Positions 1-11,217 of a stretch of 64,000 nucleotides of DNA are shown here, in pieces. The translations under genes were made by a program, and so were the position numbers. This DNA is from Bedellia somnulentella. Its lineage: Eukaryota > Arthropoda > Insecta > Lepidoptera > Bedelliidae. The stretch spans positions 7,968,873 through 8,032,872 of the forward strand of contig OY755173.1 of assembly GCA_963576735.1 (NCBI GenBank), in the 5' to 3' direction. Below the pieces are notes generated by a model. The model saw nothing but the letters and a program-made list of their open reading frames with translations. It searched no databases and was not told where the DNA came from. Position 1 is the stretch's first letter, and each line of letters starts with the position of its first letter.

Positions 1-819
1 TAGAAGTAAAGTATAATAAAACAAAGGGCGGTGACTTCATCTAATAAAATCTCAGTTTTTCTAGGTAGTTCTATCCTGTAGTTGCCACAAGCATCCATTT
101 ATATTTCAAAGTTACCTGCTGTAGTTGGCAGCCGATGCAATAAAAGGGAACCTAACTTGCCATGTTTAGTCTACGTAGAACTTACGCGGTCCCCACACTA
201 GTGCTGGGAACTCTTGATGATTTATCGATGGAGATTTCAATTATTATTATTTTAAACTGATTTGGGTTAATTTTAATTCAAAGAGGAATTAGCTAAATAG
301 AGAAGAAACGAAAAATACTAATATCCAAAAGTGGTTCAGTGCATTTCCTGTGACTGAGAAGCAAATGTCAGAACATTGAATCAACCAATTAGGGTGTAGA
401 GTCCACGTATTTTGACACTTTATTTTCAACGGAAATTATTCAGCAAATTTTATACTGAACTACGTTTGGTTTTCTCTACGTTTTAAAGAAACAAAAATGA
501 GCTCATGACAAAACAATTGTGTATTTTGCTGAGGTAGTTATTTAAATACACTGAGAAAATTATAATCTCTATATGTGTTTTTATGGAAATGTGGTAAGCA
601 TAGAACCCGCTAGTTAGAACCCGTTAGAGACTTCTTTGGTTCATCCATCAATGTTGCGGCTAGACAAGAACATAACTAATTGACAAAAGAAGCAAACTAG
701 ATTCCGCGGCTCAAAGTAGCTCACACATTCATCATAATTTTTACACGATGAAAAAAGCCTCTCTAAAAAGAGTATCTCTTTCTTCTGCATACAAACGATG
801 TATAATGAGTCTACTCCTT
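1..819. other. non-coding, nothing recognised
   Basis: AT-rich sequence with no open frame resembling a known protein and no repeat family seen elsewhere in the window. The last 9 bases (CTACTCCTT) are the left copy of the target-site duplication of the Family A insertion that follows. Confidence 0.6.
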
Positions 820-1070
820 ACATACATACATATACTCACGGCTATAATTTCCAAAACGGGGTAGCCAGAGCTTTGGAATGAGAAATTCCTCAGCCACTTT
901 TGGAAGTTGCGTGGGGAAAAGATGGTAAAATAAAGGTCGTTGGTGATGGGTCTCCAACCGCATCGCCCAAAAATCCCTTAAAAAGCCCCATTACCGTCAG
1001 TCGCCTCTTACGTACACCCACCGGAAGAAAAGGGGTAGTGCTATTCTAAGCCGACACTACTCAGCAATTA
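820..1070 (-). mobile_element. Family A SINE-like retroposon, near full length
   Basis: Reading on the minus strand, the element starts with a head containing GTGTCGGCTTAGAATAGC, passes through TAAGAGGCGACT and GATGCGGTTGGAGACCC, and ends in the AGCTCTGGCTACCCC / CCGTGA module with a TATG-repeat tail. It is flanked by a direct duplication CTACTCCTT at 811-819 and 1071-1079, which supports insertion by target-primed reverse transcription. It has no convincing long ORF. GGTTGGAGACC resembles a pol III B box, but no clear A box is visible, so its origin as a SINE is inferred. Confidence 0.75.
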
Positions 1071-3951
1071 CTACTCCTTGTAGTAAATTAGTTGCGTTGA
1101 GAAACAAAATTTTTGCGAACTTCTAAAGTAGCTTACTATTTTAATTAATTTTGAATAATAATAAATAGAAATATTATATCTCTGTAATGATTCTGTATAA
1201 CCTTGGCAAAAATACTTATTTTTTTTATATTACTTATCAGCGTAGATTCTTGTCAAAATAACAAAAGCTATCAAAAAAGGTTCGATATTGTTATAATAAA
1301 TGCGTTTTCCTTCACTATATTTTAACACGTTCAAAATTCTGAACTCTCTCAAAGTTCTCATGGCGTGGCAACTCAAAGCAAAATTGCTTCACAGCACACA
1401 CCAATTTATTATCCTGCGCTCAAACTACTTTGAACAACTTAAATAACTTTAATACCAAGATCTTCTCCGTAATTATTGACTCAATAACTAGCAGCTTTAA
1501 GATCGAGAATACATTTGCCGGTTTCAAACGATAAGCTGGACTGGAATCGGACATCAAATGATTACAAGCCGCAACTACTGATTTCAAAAGGACGTAACAC
1601 GCACAATCTGAACATGCATTTTCGAATTTATGTCGGTGGTAGAAAGTCTGTTTTGAGTAAACGAGATTGCTGAGTATATTATTTTTGAATTTTGGTCAGT
1701 GGAAGCAATGAGAGAGGGCGTGCGATAAATAACTGCCTTTGTGCCGTCACTGTTGCCGCTGATAAAATACATCCAGAGATTGTCAGTATTTTTTTGTTCT
1801 TACACAACTGAGTTTGGACGAGTTCCAGGGATTAGGACTTGAACGACGTTTTTACACTGTCAAATAAAGCCGACGGATTTAGTATACATTATTCATGGAG
1901 CTAAGTTGAAAGGTATTTAACTGAAAATAGTTTTTATACTCTTCATGATTTTTAATACTTCACAAAAAGAAATACTATAGGAAGCTGGTAAAAAACTTTG
2001 GAAAGTAGATTTAATTAGAAAGTAATTTCATAGATTATGTTCAGAAAATATTAAGACACCAAACTAGCCGTCTCACATTTAAAAATACTCGGCAAAACTA
2101 ATTCCTTCATAAAAGAAATATCTCTGTATTTGACTTCACTGATAGTTACCAACGCCATCTAGTGGTACACTCTACAGTCTGTCGTCACGTTTAATGCGCT
2201 GCTTCACTGACGAAAATTTAATTATAAACTCCGATTTCGTTACACGAAACTGTTTTTGTGCCTAACAATTTTGTTGAAATATGTTGATAGTTATGTTTAT
2301 GTATAATTTGCAAGTATTAGATATTTTTAAAAGAAACATTATGTCAATTATCTTAAAGATTTATCTAAAGGCATAACGTAAATATAAAGTTTTCTTTTAT
2401 TTACCTTTTCTTTAGTTTTATTAAGTTTATAATATATATATAATATAGTTTATATATAATACTTATATATCCTTTGAACAAATCTTGTAAAATAAACTTT
2501 ATTTAATACCAAACATATTGTAGTTCTACTTTTTAGATGGAAAGCCATTTTGTTAAATCTTACCTCAACAAATAGTGCAGTAAAAACTACGGTTCGGATG
2601 TATCGATAACATATTGGATGGTGTTAAATCACTTCACTGAACGACATTTTTATCCGGTTTTCACCCTCTCAGAAATGTCTCGAGTGGAAAGATAATGACA
2701 GTACAGACAGCATAAAAATCTGTAACTTTTTTGTTAGTTAAGTAGGTAATACACAACATAATAAAAAAATATTTTTTCTCGTTGGGTATGGGTAGATTAG
2801 CTATGCAACATATTCATGAAAATATATTGCTTATTTACTAAACTTATGCACGATTTCCACAATTCATTCCCATTGAGTTAAGCAGACACTATAAATCGCA
2901 ATTTTTGTAATGGCATTAATAAGTAAGTACTATAAAATTATAACACAAATAGTCAAAGGAAACACGAAAGGGGTTAATTATAACGATAATTATAAGATAA
3001 AATTAACTGTTAAAATGAACATATTAGTTTATTAATAAACCTTTCATCACACTTGCTCATAAGGTAACTCACATTGTACTGAGTTAAGACACATAGAACC
3101 GCTTGTTTCCAAAATTGTGCTATTGGATTATCATTTCGCACCAGTGATATAATGTACTATTTTCCTTTTTTTCGCCCTTTTTGTATTATAATTAACAAAT
3201 TCTAGGTTGCCATGGTAGCCTTTGGTAGTCACACTAAAGTGGCTTTCACCACCATTTCTCATTTTTCATCGGCAATCAATTTAATGCAAGCACGAGGCAT
3301 TTAATGATTTAGGCTACTAACATAGGCTAAATTTTACTTATATTATATGAGCCTTGTTGCCTAAGATAAATTATTTATTATATTTTTATTGGCTTGGTGT
3401 TGCTGTCTGTACGCACGGGGCGTGTCGGCAAGCGAAGCATCGCGCTTTCAACTCTGCTCATTATTTTGATATTAAGCTCTCCCTCACGAGTCTGATATTT
3501 AGAGGAAGTGCAAAGCTTTGTTTGCGCACATTTAACTTTATAAATTGAAAACATAAACTTAAAACTTAAATACAAACTCTGTATCCTGTATATTTTGATT
3601 TTTTAAAATTTTTGTGTTAAATAGTTAATTGATATATTTTTCAAAGTACAACTATGGGTACGTTATTTTTTTAATTTTGGTACTTACACTATTCATTCCC
3701 ATAAGATTAGAGTGGCTGTTGCGTACTTGGTACGATCTCAATCTTAAAGAGGTTCAGCCTCATATTTTATAGGCTGATCATTCGTAACAACCGAACTAAC
3801 AAAATCGACCTGTACTCACCTAATATTGGACTAATAGCTGTATATTAGTGAAAAACCTGAATAACACCGGAAAACTATAAGCCTTGTTGAAACAATGTTG
3901 AAACAATGTTTCTCTCTAAAGTAGCTCCCGTTTGAACTACTCCGATTCATA
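1071..3951. other. non-coding, AT-rich intergenic
   Basis: No gene is recognisable. A TA-rich low-complexity tract lies around 2430-2480. A slightly GC-richer patch at 3395-3500 is open on both strands for about 65 codons, but neither translation resembles a protein family. Confidence 0.5.
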
Positions 3952-4085
3952 ATAAATAAAGAATAAATAAAGGAAAGAAAAATTTCGACACAGGCGGGGA
4001 CACGAAATTTTTCTTTCCTTTATTTATTCTTTATTTATTAGTAATAATCCCCACATGAGGTTTTCATGCACAAAAAGATTTAAAT
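3952..4085 (-). repeat. small hairpin retroposon, copy 1
   Basis: The left 80 bp form a near-perfect palindrome: AATAAATAAAGGAAAGAAAA on one arm, CTTTCCTTTATTTATT on the other. A unique tail TAATCCCCACATGAGG follows. The unit is bracketed by a 14-bp direct duplication TACTCCGATTCATA (3938-3951 and 4086-4099). A second copy at 25470-25568 has the same design and its own different duplication. The orientation is inferred from the AATAAA-rich end, which looks like an A-rich 3' tail read on the minus strand. Confidence 0.65.
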
Positions 4086-6137
4086 TACTCCGATTCATAT
4101 TAATGAATCAGTTTTATTTTTTGGCAGTTGAATTGAGTTGAGTTCTTTTTGGTTGAAACTTCATTTATCTGAAATCAATAGGAGCGAAGCTCCATTTACT
4201 CCTGGACTCTTGTATTTCATTTGTGGTCTTCCCCCTAAACAGCTGGACTGATCTCTACCAACCTTTGCATGATGGTCATAAAATCCAGTACCAGGTCGTG
4301 ACGGAGAGTTTTTCGAAGAATAATTAAATTAATAAAAGTTTCCCATGTTAGTCTAAGGGGAAAAGTTTCGAAAATCTCAATAAAAATGCAGAAACCATGT
4401 TTTATTGCCCGGTTCTGCTCCAAATTCTGGTATGCAACTCTTCAATGCCAATCTTGTTGATTATATACTTGTGATTGTGATTCATATGCCCGGTGTTGTG
4501 TGAATATTAAACGCTTGTTGTACGATGACAAAAAGAATATTTTTGATGTTTTCCAAAACAAGTAAATGATCATTTTTACTTTAGTGTTATAATAACATTG
4601 TAATAATACATGATGATTCGAGTGAGCTAAGTTAATTATTTCAGCTTACTTATTTAAATGCGGTTTTATTTAGTGATGTCACAATTAATATTTTAATCCT
4701 ATAAGTAAACGTACAGTTACACAAAGTATAATTTGCTATTTTAAATGACTGCAGCCCCGACAGATACATTACCTGGTGAAATTACTCGTAAATTATTTTC
4801 TAAAACTAGGTTGGCATTGAAGCTTCGCATGCCTAAAATTGGAACGAGGCCGGACAAAATCAAACATGGTTTCTATTAATAATTTTATTGAGATTTTTGA
4901 AACTTTTTGTTTTTCATCGATTCAGGCAATGTGAAAGCCTTTGGCTACCCGATTGTATCCCATCCAAAAAGTGGCGAACGGTTACAGCTACTGAAGATAT
5001 ACCCACCTCTTCAACTTTAATCTTAATAAATGTAAAATACTGCATGTATTCCTTTCAAGTTTCAAAGCTTTCTAAATTCTGTGCATATTTCCCATTTCAA
5101 CATTTATAGTAGTCAATAAATTGAGTACTAGCTGAGCAGGAATGCTTTGTGAAGCCAAATTGGAGCGACGTGGTAAGTGATTTTCGAGTATTCGCTGGGG
5201 CGGACTTCCCTATACTTCCATAGACTTACACGGGAAACTTTTAAGGGTGGTTATTCCGCAATCTTATTTTTTTTTCGAACACACTCTCCTTCACGACCTG
5301 ATTCTCAATGCTTATGATCTTCATGCAGAGTTTGGTAGAGATCGGTTCAGCCGTTTAGTTCGTTGGATTACGTTTAAATGTAGAAACCCGATTGGTATCC
5401 TTGTGATTACGTGATACACGCGTGCTTAGGCACTGAAAATTCTTAGATTCTGGTAAACCAAAGAAACTTGGCGTTAATTTTAATCATAGCCCTAAACTTG
5501 TTTAAACGTATATGCTAACTTTAGAAACCCTGCGTAGAGTCGGCTTAGAATAGCACTTTATTGCACTTTGGCGCCCTTCGATGCCGAGACTGGCCGCTAT
5601 TTTAATATATTTTTACTGATACATACCAACTCCAGCAAGTGCAAATATTAAATATATATTCTATACAATGACCCCCTTAAATATTAATGATATTTTTATT
5701 TATTTTATGTGTATATTTATGACGTTTTTTGTCCCGTATTTATATAATTTCTATTTACTAAGCGGCGCCAAAAATACTTTTTTAAGTGAAAATTCCATCA
5801 GTCAAATAAAGAATAAAAAAGTAAAAACACATTAAGTAGTAGTAAAGTATCATGGTTTATGAGATATAGACTAGTGCCAAACAGACAGGCGGACAGACAG
5901 ACATACCTACAGAGAAGTCGCTTTAAGACTCTAACTAAATGTTTCTGTTTTTTTCAGCTTGCCTTGATATTTGGCGTGACTGGTGCATGTCAGAATTGAC
6001 TTGAAAGAATTGGCAAATTTATCACTAAATACTACAACAATACTCACGCACGGTAGAACCATAGTGGAATCTACTATGATAATAATTTACTGCGAAAGCA
6101 ACCTCGATAATATGATACACAGACATGCACATATAAT
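4086..6137. repeat. degraded old repeats, no gene
   Basis: Two related, inverted degraded segments lie at about 4180-4430 and 4860-5400. They share blocks such as TTTATTGAGATTTT read on opposite strands, and phrases similar to 27510-27720 (GGAGCGAAGCTCC versus GAGCGTAGCTC). They look like old 3' regions of a retroelement. At 5880-5930 there is a run of CAGACAGGCGGACAGACAGA type seen in lepidopteran repeats. No coding region is supported. Confidence 0.4.
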
Positions 6138-6386
6138 TGCCATGAAATGCCGGCTTAGAATGTCAGTGCCCCTTTCTACCCACGGGTGTCGTAAGAGGCG
6201 ACTAAGGATAGGGCTTTTATAAGTGGTTTTTGGGCGATGCGGTTGGAGACCCATAACCAACGACACTTTTTTTCAACCATCTTTTCCCCTTTCAACTTCC
6301 AAATGTGGCTGAGGAGTTTTTTTAGCTCTAAAGCTCTGGCTACCCCTTTTTGGGATTTATAGCCGTGAGTTTATGTATGTATGTAC
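6138..6386 (+). mobile_element. Family A SINE-like retroposon
   Basis: The copy runs from the GCCGGCTTAGAATGTCA head through TAAGAGGCGACTAAGG and GATGCGGTTGGAGACCC to CTCTGGCTACCCC and ends in TATGTATGTATGTA. It belongs to the subfamily with the CACGGGTGTCGTAAGAGG variant. Any reading frames through it are incidental. Confidence 0.75.
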
Positions 6387-6658
6387 ATAAATATACAACA
6401 GTTTATATATTACAACGCTCTATCATCACAAATTCACTATTATTGTATGGGAACATCTTTTCAGTCGCATAACTTTATTTACCCAATTTAATTTGTCGAA
6501 TCATTGTTTTGAAAAATCATTTTTTGCACTAACTTTGACAGGGTTCGATTAAATCATATCACGAAAAATTATAAGGGGGATGGGGGGTGTATCTTACGTG
6601 TATTATATTTTTGAAATTTGCGCACAAAACCAAAAGCAGTTTGTAGTGTGACTTTTAT

Positions 6659-6871
6659 TTGCCGTACTACCACTTTATCCAGCATGATCTAGAAGTAATA
6701 TTTATCTTTGCAAATGCACCAGGCAGAATCGCGTTCAATCGCTTAAAAAGCCCGGAATCATCTGGACTCATACTTCCGCATGATTTTTATGGAACCCATT
6801 TGGATGGACAAGGGAAAGCAAGAGATCATGTTATTAAAAATAATAATTTATTGGTGTTAAAGGAAATCTGA
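6659..6871 (+). pseudogene. transposase-like protein fragment (tentative)
   Basis: An open frame of 70 codons from a TTG ends at TGA. Its central part contains APGRIAFNRL, GLILPHDFYGTHLD and GQGKA, which I associate from memory with the C-terminal part of an uncharacterised DDE-type mobile-element protein of arthropods. The superfamily cannot be named. No ATG, no upstream continuation and no TIRs are visible, so this would be a relic. It could be chance, although the motif string is unusually protein-like for the local composition. Confidence 0.35.
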
Positions 6872-6945
6872 AGTCCGAGGATAATGAATGTTTATATATA
6901 ATTTTCATGAATTCGAACACCAGGTGACTAATTGCTACGTATTGT

Positions 6946-7015
6946 TTAGAAGTATGAGTACCTCTGCAACCCCTTTGGGATTATACGGCAGGAACATTTA
7001 AATGAGTTTAAATTT
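6946..7015 (+). mobile_element. SINE B 3'-end fragment
   Basis: It matches the last 65 nt of the tRNA-derived SINE: GTTTAGAAGTATGAGTACCT, then CTGCAACCCCTTTGGG and a degraded GGCGTGAACG tail. It is truncated at the 5' side. A short TACATACATACACTCACGCC (7021-7040) after it is a separate minus-strand tail of LINE-C type. Confidence 0.6.
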
Positions 7016-7057
7016 GATATTACATACATACACTCACGCCAATAATTAAATTTGGTA

Positions 7058-7303
7058 CATACATACATATACTCACAACTATAAATCCCTTGACGGGGTA
7101 GCCAGAGCTTTGGAATGAGAAATTCCTCAGCCACTTTTGGAAGTTGATTGGGGAAAAGATAGTAATAATAAATGTTTTTGGTGACGGGTCTCCAACCATA
7201 TCGCCCAAAAATCACTAAAAAAGCCCCTATACCCTTAGTCGCCTCTTACGATCACCCACGGGTAGAACTGGGGTAGTGTTATTCTAAGCCGACACTACAC
7301 AGC
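7058..7303 (-). mobile_element. Family A SINE-like retroposon with target duplication
   Basis: The TATG tail is at the left, read on the minus strand, and the head ends at GCCGACACTACACAGC. A 10-bp duplication AAATTTGGTA flanks it (7048-7057 and 7304-7313). The duplication is intact, which suggests a fairly recent insertion. Confidence 0.75.
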
Positions 7304-7580
7304 AAATTTGGTATTATTCTATTAATTTTATAAATGAAAAAGTTTAGATGTTTGTGTGTTTGAGGCAGAAAGGCTCCTCAAGCACATAATGTATATGAAT
7401 AAAATTATGTTGATTGCTACATAATGACCCAAATTGTAACATAGGATACTTTTTATCCCGGAAAATTTTGACCATTAAAATATTCACGCATATTGAACTA
7501 AGAGTACCGGAAAAACGCCTAAGCTTTGTCATAAGCTAATTTGACAGTACGCAGTCTGTCGGGTCGGCTAGTTTCATATA

Positions 7581-9199
7581 GGTAGACCGGGGACAATTGT
7601 ACCATTTTTTGGAAATTGTTTAATATTGAGAAATCTAATAAAATATAACTTATTATGTTAGGACGCTGTAAAAACTAGATTCATTAGCTACAAATTTAAG
7701 AATGCAGAATTGAATTATTATTTCGAATACTTTCTGAAAAACAAATCTGAACTATAGGATGTCTTATGTTACAATTGACCCCTGCAACGGGTCAATTGTA
7801 CCAATATAATACCAATAATATATAAGGCAATAAAACTCATTATGTTCATTTAATCATCAACTTTATTTGTATTCTATACTATTAATCTCCTGCAATCATC
7901 AGTCTTTATTAATTGAGATCAAAATATTTAGGAACAAGTATGAAAAATCAATACTTAAGTTTAAAAACAAAAAAATAACTTTTCTTCCATAAAAACAAAA
8001 AAAACTAACTGTTTCCACATAGCATGTGATCTATTTGGCTCGGATATTGCTTCTGAATCAACAATAAGCATAATAACAATCATAGAAATATCAAAACTTA
8101 AAAATCTATTTTTATATGAAGGTACAATTGACCCCTGGTACAATTGACCCAAATAATTTATACCTACTAGAAAAGGGAGCAAAAAATTAATCTGATTCAC
8201 AGTTGTGACATATATAATTAGTTTCCTGTGGCGTAAATTCTTCGTGTGCTCACATCCCGCATTGCGAACACTGAACCCAAATTTCGTTAGGGCGACTTCT
8301 ACTATATGGCTCCATGCATAAAACACAAAAACATTCTTCTTCCTCTTCAGAACTCAGAGGATCATTTTCTGCAGCTTTCTTTTTTAATGTTTTTGGTTGA
8401 CTACTTTTCCCTTTCCTTTACCCTGTTCAAAGCTTCCTTAATCCTTTTTGACTTGTTTGGCCCTCTTCTTCTTTTCCGCTTCTTCTGCTTCTTTCTGTAT
8501 AGCATCCTTCTCCGTTGTGTCAGTATATATAGCTGTTTGCCTCTTCTTTCTTCCACGATTGGTCGTTTTTCGAGGCGGTGCTTTAGGTAGTGGACGAACT
8601 GCTTCTGGCGAAAAGTGCTGGTGACTTTTACTTGGTGAAGGCGAAGTGTAAGAGAGCGGTCTGTTTCGAAGTTCACTACTTAAGTTATTGGAAAGTGTAC
8701 TAAAAGGTCTTCTATGTGTGAGTTCAGGGGAGGATTCTCTATTTGTAAATTAAAATGCAATGAGTAGGGTTAATTGTACCACGGGGTTGATTGTACCGGT
8801 ACAATTGACCCCACGGAGACTGGTAAAACTGCTCCAAGTAGGTAGTCAAGAAAACTTCACTTAAAATCCAGTCAATTTCACAGTGAATGTCAAGAATTCG
8901 TTGTCCATACAAAGTTTCAAGCCTGGATAAACTATTGAAAACAATACCTTGGTAACAAAGAGCATATTACGCATCTTATGGGCATATATATTTGAGGTGA
9001 AAACTTACCGCAGCTGGGCAAAAAACAAAAATCCTTCTTAAACACGTCCGTTTCTCAGCGCGAGCAACGCCGACTTGTGAGCGGTTCGAAACACAAAAAG
9101 TGCATATTCTGACGCTACGAACACAAACAAACGTCGCTTGTGTGCAGAAATATCGCCGATGGTACTATTGACCCGTGGTACTATTGTACCCGGTCTACC
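7581..9199 (-). mobile_element. pogo-like (Tc1/mariner superfamily) DNA transposon, deletion derivative
   Basis: Inverted ends GGTAGACCGGGGACAATTGT (left) and its near complement ending CCCGGTCTACC (right) are flanked by TA dinucleotides at 7579-7580 and 9200-9201, the duplication expected of this superfamily. Inside, GGTACAATTGACCC-type motifs recur near 7770-7803, 8121-8155, 8770-8815 and 9159-9190, like subterminal transposase-binding repeats. The minus strand carries the C-terminal end of a pogo-type transposase. The catalytic DDE core is absent, so the copy is non-autonomous. Confidence 0.7.
8187..8700 (-). pseudogene. C-terminal fragment of pogo-like transposase with PHD-like zinc-finger tail
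   Basis: Translation on the minus strand gives a linker with SPEAVRPLPKAPPRK followed by GRKKR and TDTTEKD, a typical C-terminal linker of insect pogo-like DDE transposases. After an in-frame stop and a frameshift it continues with an acidic SSEEEEE stretch. A Cys/His cluster follows: CVLC, then WVQCSQC, then AHEEF, then ICHNCESD and a TAA stop at 8187-8189. The spacing resembles a PHD-type cross-brace finger. One codon between the second Cys pair and the His is TGA where Trp would be expected. The DNA-binding domain and DDE core are missing. Assignment rests on remembered family features. Confidence 0.65.
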
Positions 9200-9687
9200 T
9201 AACACTGACGCCACTGCATCAAAAACAAAATAGTGGACGAAAAACATTAGAAATAGCTTATGACAATATTTGCCTATAATTTATCTCATGCAAAGTACTG
9301 ATATACAAAAACAAATAATAATCATCAGTAGGATCATGCACCCATTTCTTTCCTCAATGCATGTATTTTCTTCTTCGTCTAAAGAAATCATCGCTGGTTT
9401 TAAGAGAAACATCAGTACCAACTAGAGATGGGTCGAGGGCATAAAAACATATTGGGCAGATTGGACGTATTGGGTTAAAATGGGCAAAAATGAATTTACG
9501 CCCGATAAATGCCCAATCGCTGGGCGGAAAAACTAAACTCTACTTTAAAATTAAACTACAAGTGGATCATTATTTTAATTGTGTTTAACATGTACATATA
9601 CATCAGCGTCATCAGAATAAAGTAATAAGAAGAAAAAAAAAAGTTATAATATGCCAAATATGGGCATATAAGTACTTTAAATTCTTA

Positions 9688-10016
9688 CTTAGACGACATT
9701 ATAGTCCAATGGGTAGAACGCCCGCCCGTAAACAGACAGTCGTGAGTTCAAATCCCGGGTCGGGGCTACACCAATTGAGATTTTCTAATGTCATATGTGT
9801 GGTTAATTTATCATGGTACTTAACGGTGAGGGAAAACATCGTAAGGAAACCACATGGCCTAGTCGTACTTAGCCATATGACAGTGTATTCGTACAAAACG
9901 GCGATAGGCCTGCCCCCTATCACGTGAGTTCACTGTCTAAGCAAAACATGGGTTTACAAACATACTTTGGACACTAAGTGGCGCTGTCACGTGATGTTCA
10001 GAACGTTTATGTTATG
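9688..10016 (+). mobile_element. SINE B (tRNA-derived), nested in hAT-like element
   Basis: The pol III A-box region reads TAGTCCAATGGGTAGAAC and the B-box region GAGTTCAAATCC. The body includes CATATGTGTGGTTAATTT and GGCGATAGGCCTGCCCCC. The copy lacks the CTCTGCCAACCCC hairpin before its GAACGTTTATG tail. An 11-bp duplication TTAAATTCTTA (9677-9687 and 10017-10027) flanks it. The head region (CGCCCGCCCGTAAACAGACA) differs from most copies, suggesting a distinct subfamily. Confidence 0.75.
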
Positions 10017-10562
10017 TTAAATTCTTAATCTTTAAAATTAAATTAAATTTTTAACCCACTTTTGCTTTGAACGATTATAATAATTATTATTTATACCCTT
10101 ACAATAAAAAAAAAACATTCAATTATATCAAGCGATTGAGTAGTATAAGATATTAACTTTAGTATAACGAATAATGTTATAAAGCAACAAAGCAAAAAAA
10201 ACATACATTTTATATTTATTTTTTATGATTATTAACACAATGTAGTAACGGTATATTCCGCTTACAGATTTTTAAAATGTGAAAATACTCACGTTCACGC
10301 TACTATTTATACTCAAAGGGGATGAAATAATACTTAGGTATTAGGGTTTTAAACTGAAAAACAGTTCGTGTTCAAATAGTAAAGGTCAATGTATTGAAAA
10401 ATAACCACAGCGGACACGAATGATTTTGATTTCATATATTGACAGAGGACATGAACTATTCGTGGCAAATGGCGCATATTTCCGGGTTGTAATAATTTGG
10501 CGGTAGATGGCGTTAACACCAGTAAAGGTGTAAAGAAACAGACAAAAATCAATTTTCGCGCC

Positions 10563-10615
10563 ACTGAGCTATAGTATCAAATGATATACTATAGCTCAGT
10601 TGGCAGAGCGACGGG
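10563..10615. repeat. palindrome made of two inverted tRNA A-box-like segments
   Basis: ACTGAGCTATAGT and its exact reverse complement ACTATAGCTCAGT are separated by a short TA-rich spacer. The right arm continues TTGGCAGAGCGACGGG, which looks like the 5' part of a tRNA or tRNA-derived SINE. No B box follows, so this is not a complete tRNA gene. Confidence 0.45.
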
Positions 10616-10856
10616 GGCGTATATCCGCTGCTAGATTTTTGTTGTCTTACCTTTTAAAAGGCAAATGCAAATATACACTAAGTTAAGTAATTTTTTTTAA
10701 GATTCAGAAGAGCAGATTTGTAGCCTTAAGTAGATGGATGTAAAACGTAAAGCAAATCGCTCGCTCTGTATTTTTTTTTCAATGTCCTTCGACTTCTTTG
10801 AATACTCAAATGCACTCATATCTTTTCGGTATTTGCTATTATTTGTTATTATTAAC

Positions 10857-11217
10857 ATAACATAAACGTTCACGCCGAATATCCCCGAAGGGGTTGGCAG
10901 AGGTACTAATACTTCTGAACATCACGTGACTTTGTCACCTGGGGTTCAGAGTACCCACTTTTTGCATGGACAGTGTACTCACGAGATAGGGGGCAGGCAT
11001 CTCGCCGTTGTACGAATACACTGTCACATGACTAAGTACAACTCAGCCATGTGGGTTTCCTCACGATGTTTTCCCTCACCGTTTAACAACCATGATAAAT
11101 TAACCACACATATGTCTTTAGAAAAGACAAATTGGTGTAGGCCCGATCCAGGATTTGAACACTAGTCGTTTGCACGATAACCGAGTGTTCTATCCACTGG
11201 GCTATCACGGTCGTCAC
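10857..11217 (-). mobile_element. SINE B (tRNA-derived), full length
   Basis: On the minus strand the head is GTGATAGCCCAGTGGATAGA (A box), followed by GTGTTCAAATCCTGGATC (B box), the common body, CTCTGCCAACCCCTTCGGGG and the GTGAACGTTTATG tail. A 14-bp duplication TTGTTATTATTAAC flanks it at 10843-10856 and 11218-11231. It is inserted inside the hAT-like element and is one of the best-preserved copies. Confidence 0.85.

Noticed and set aside
6946..7215. Minus-strand ORF of 89 codons
   Set aside because: It runs through Family A repeat and its tail (the Y-x-Y-M-Y-V string is the TATG tail translated). Similar frames at 30380-30607, 53797-54042 and 57948-58289 are also repeat shadows.
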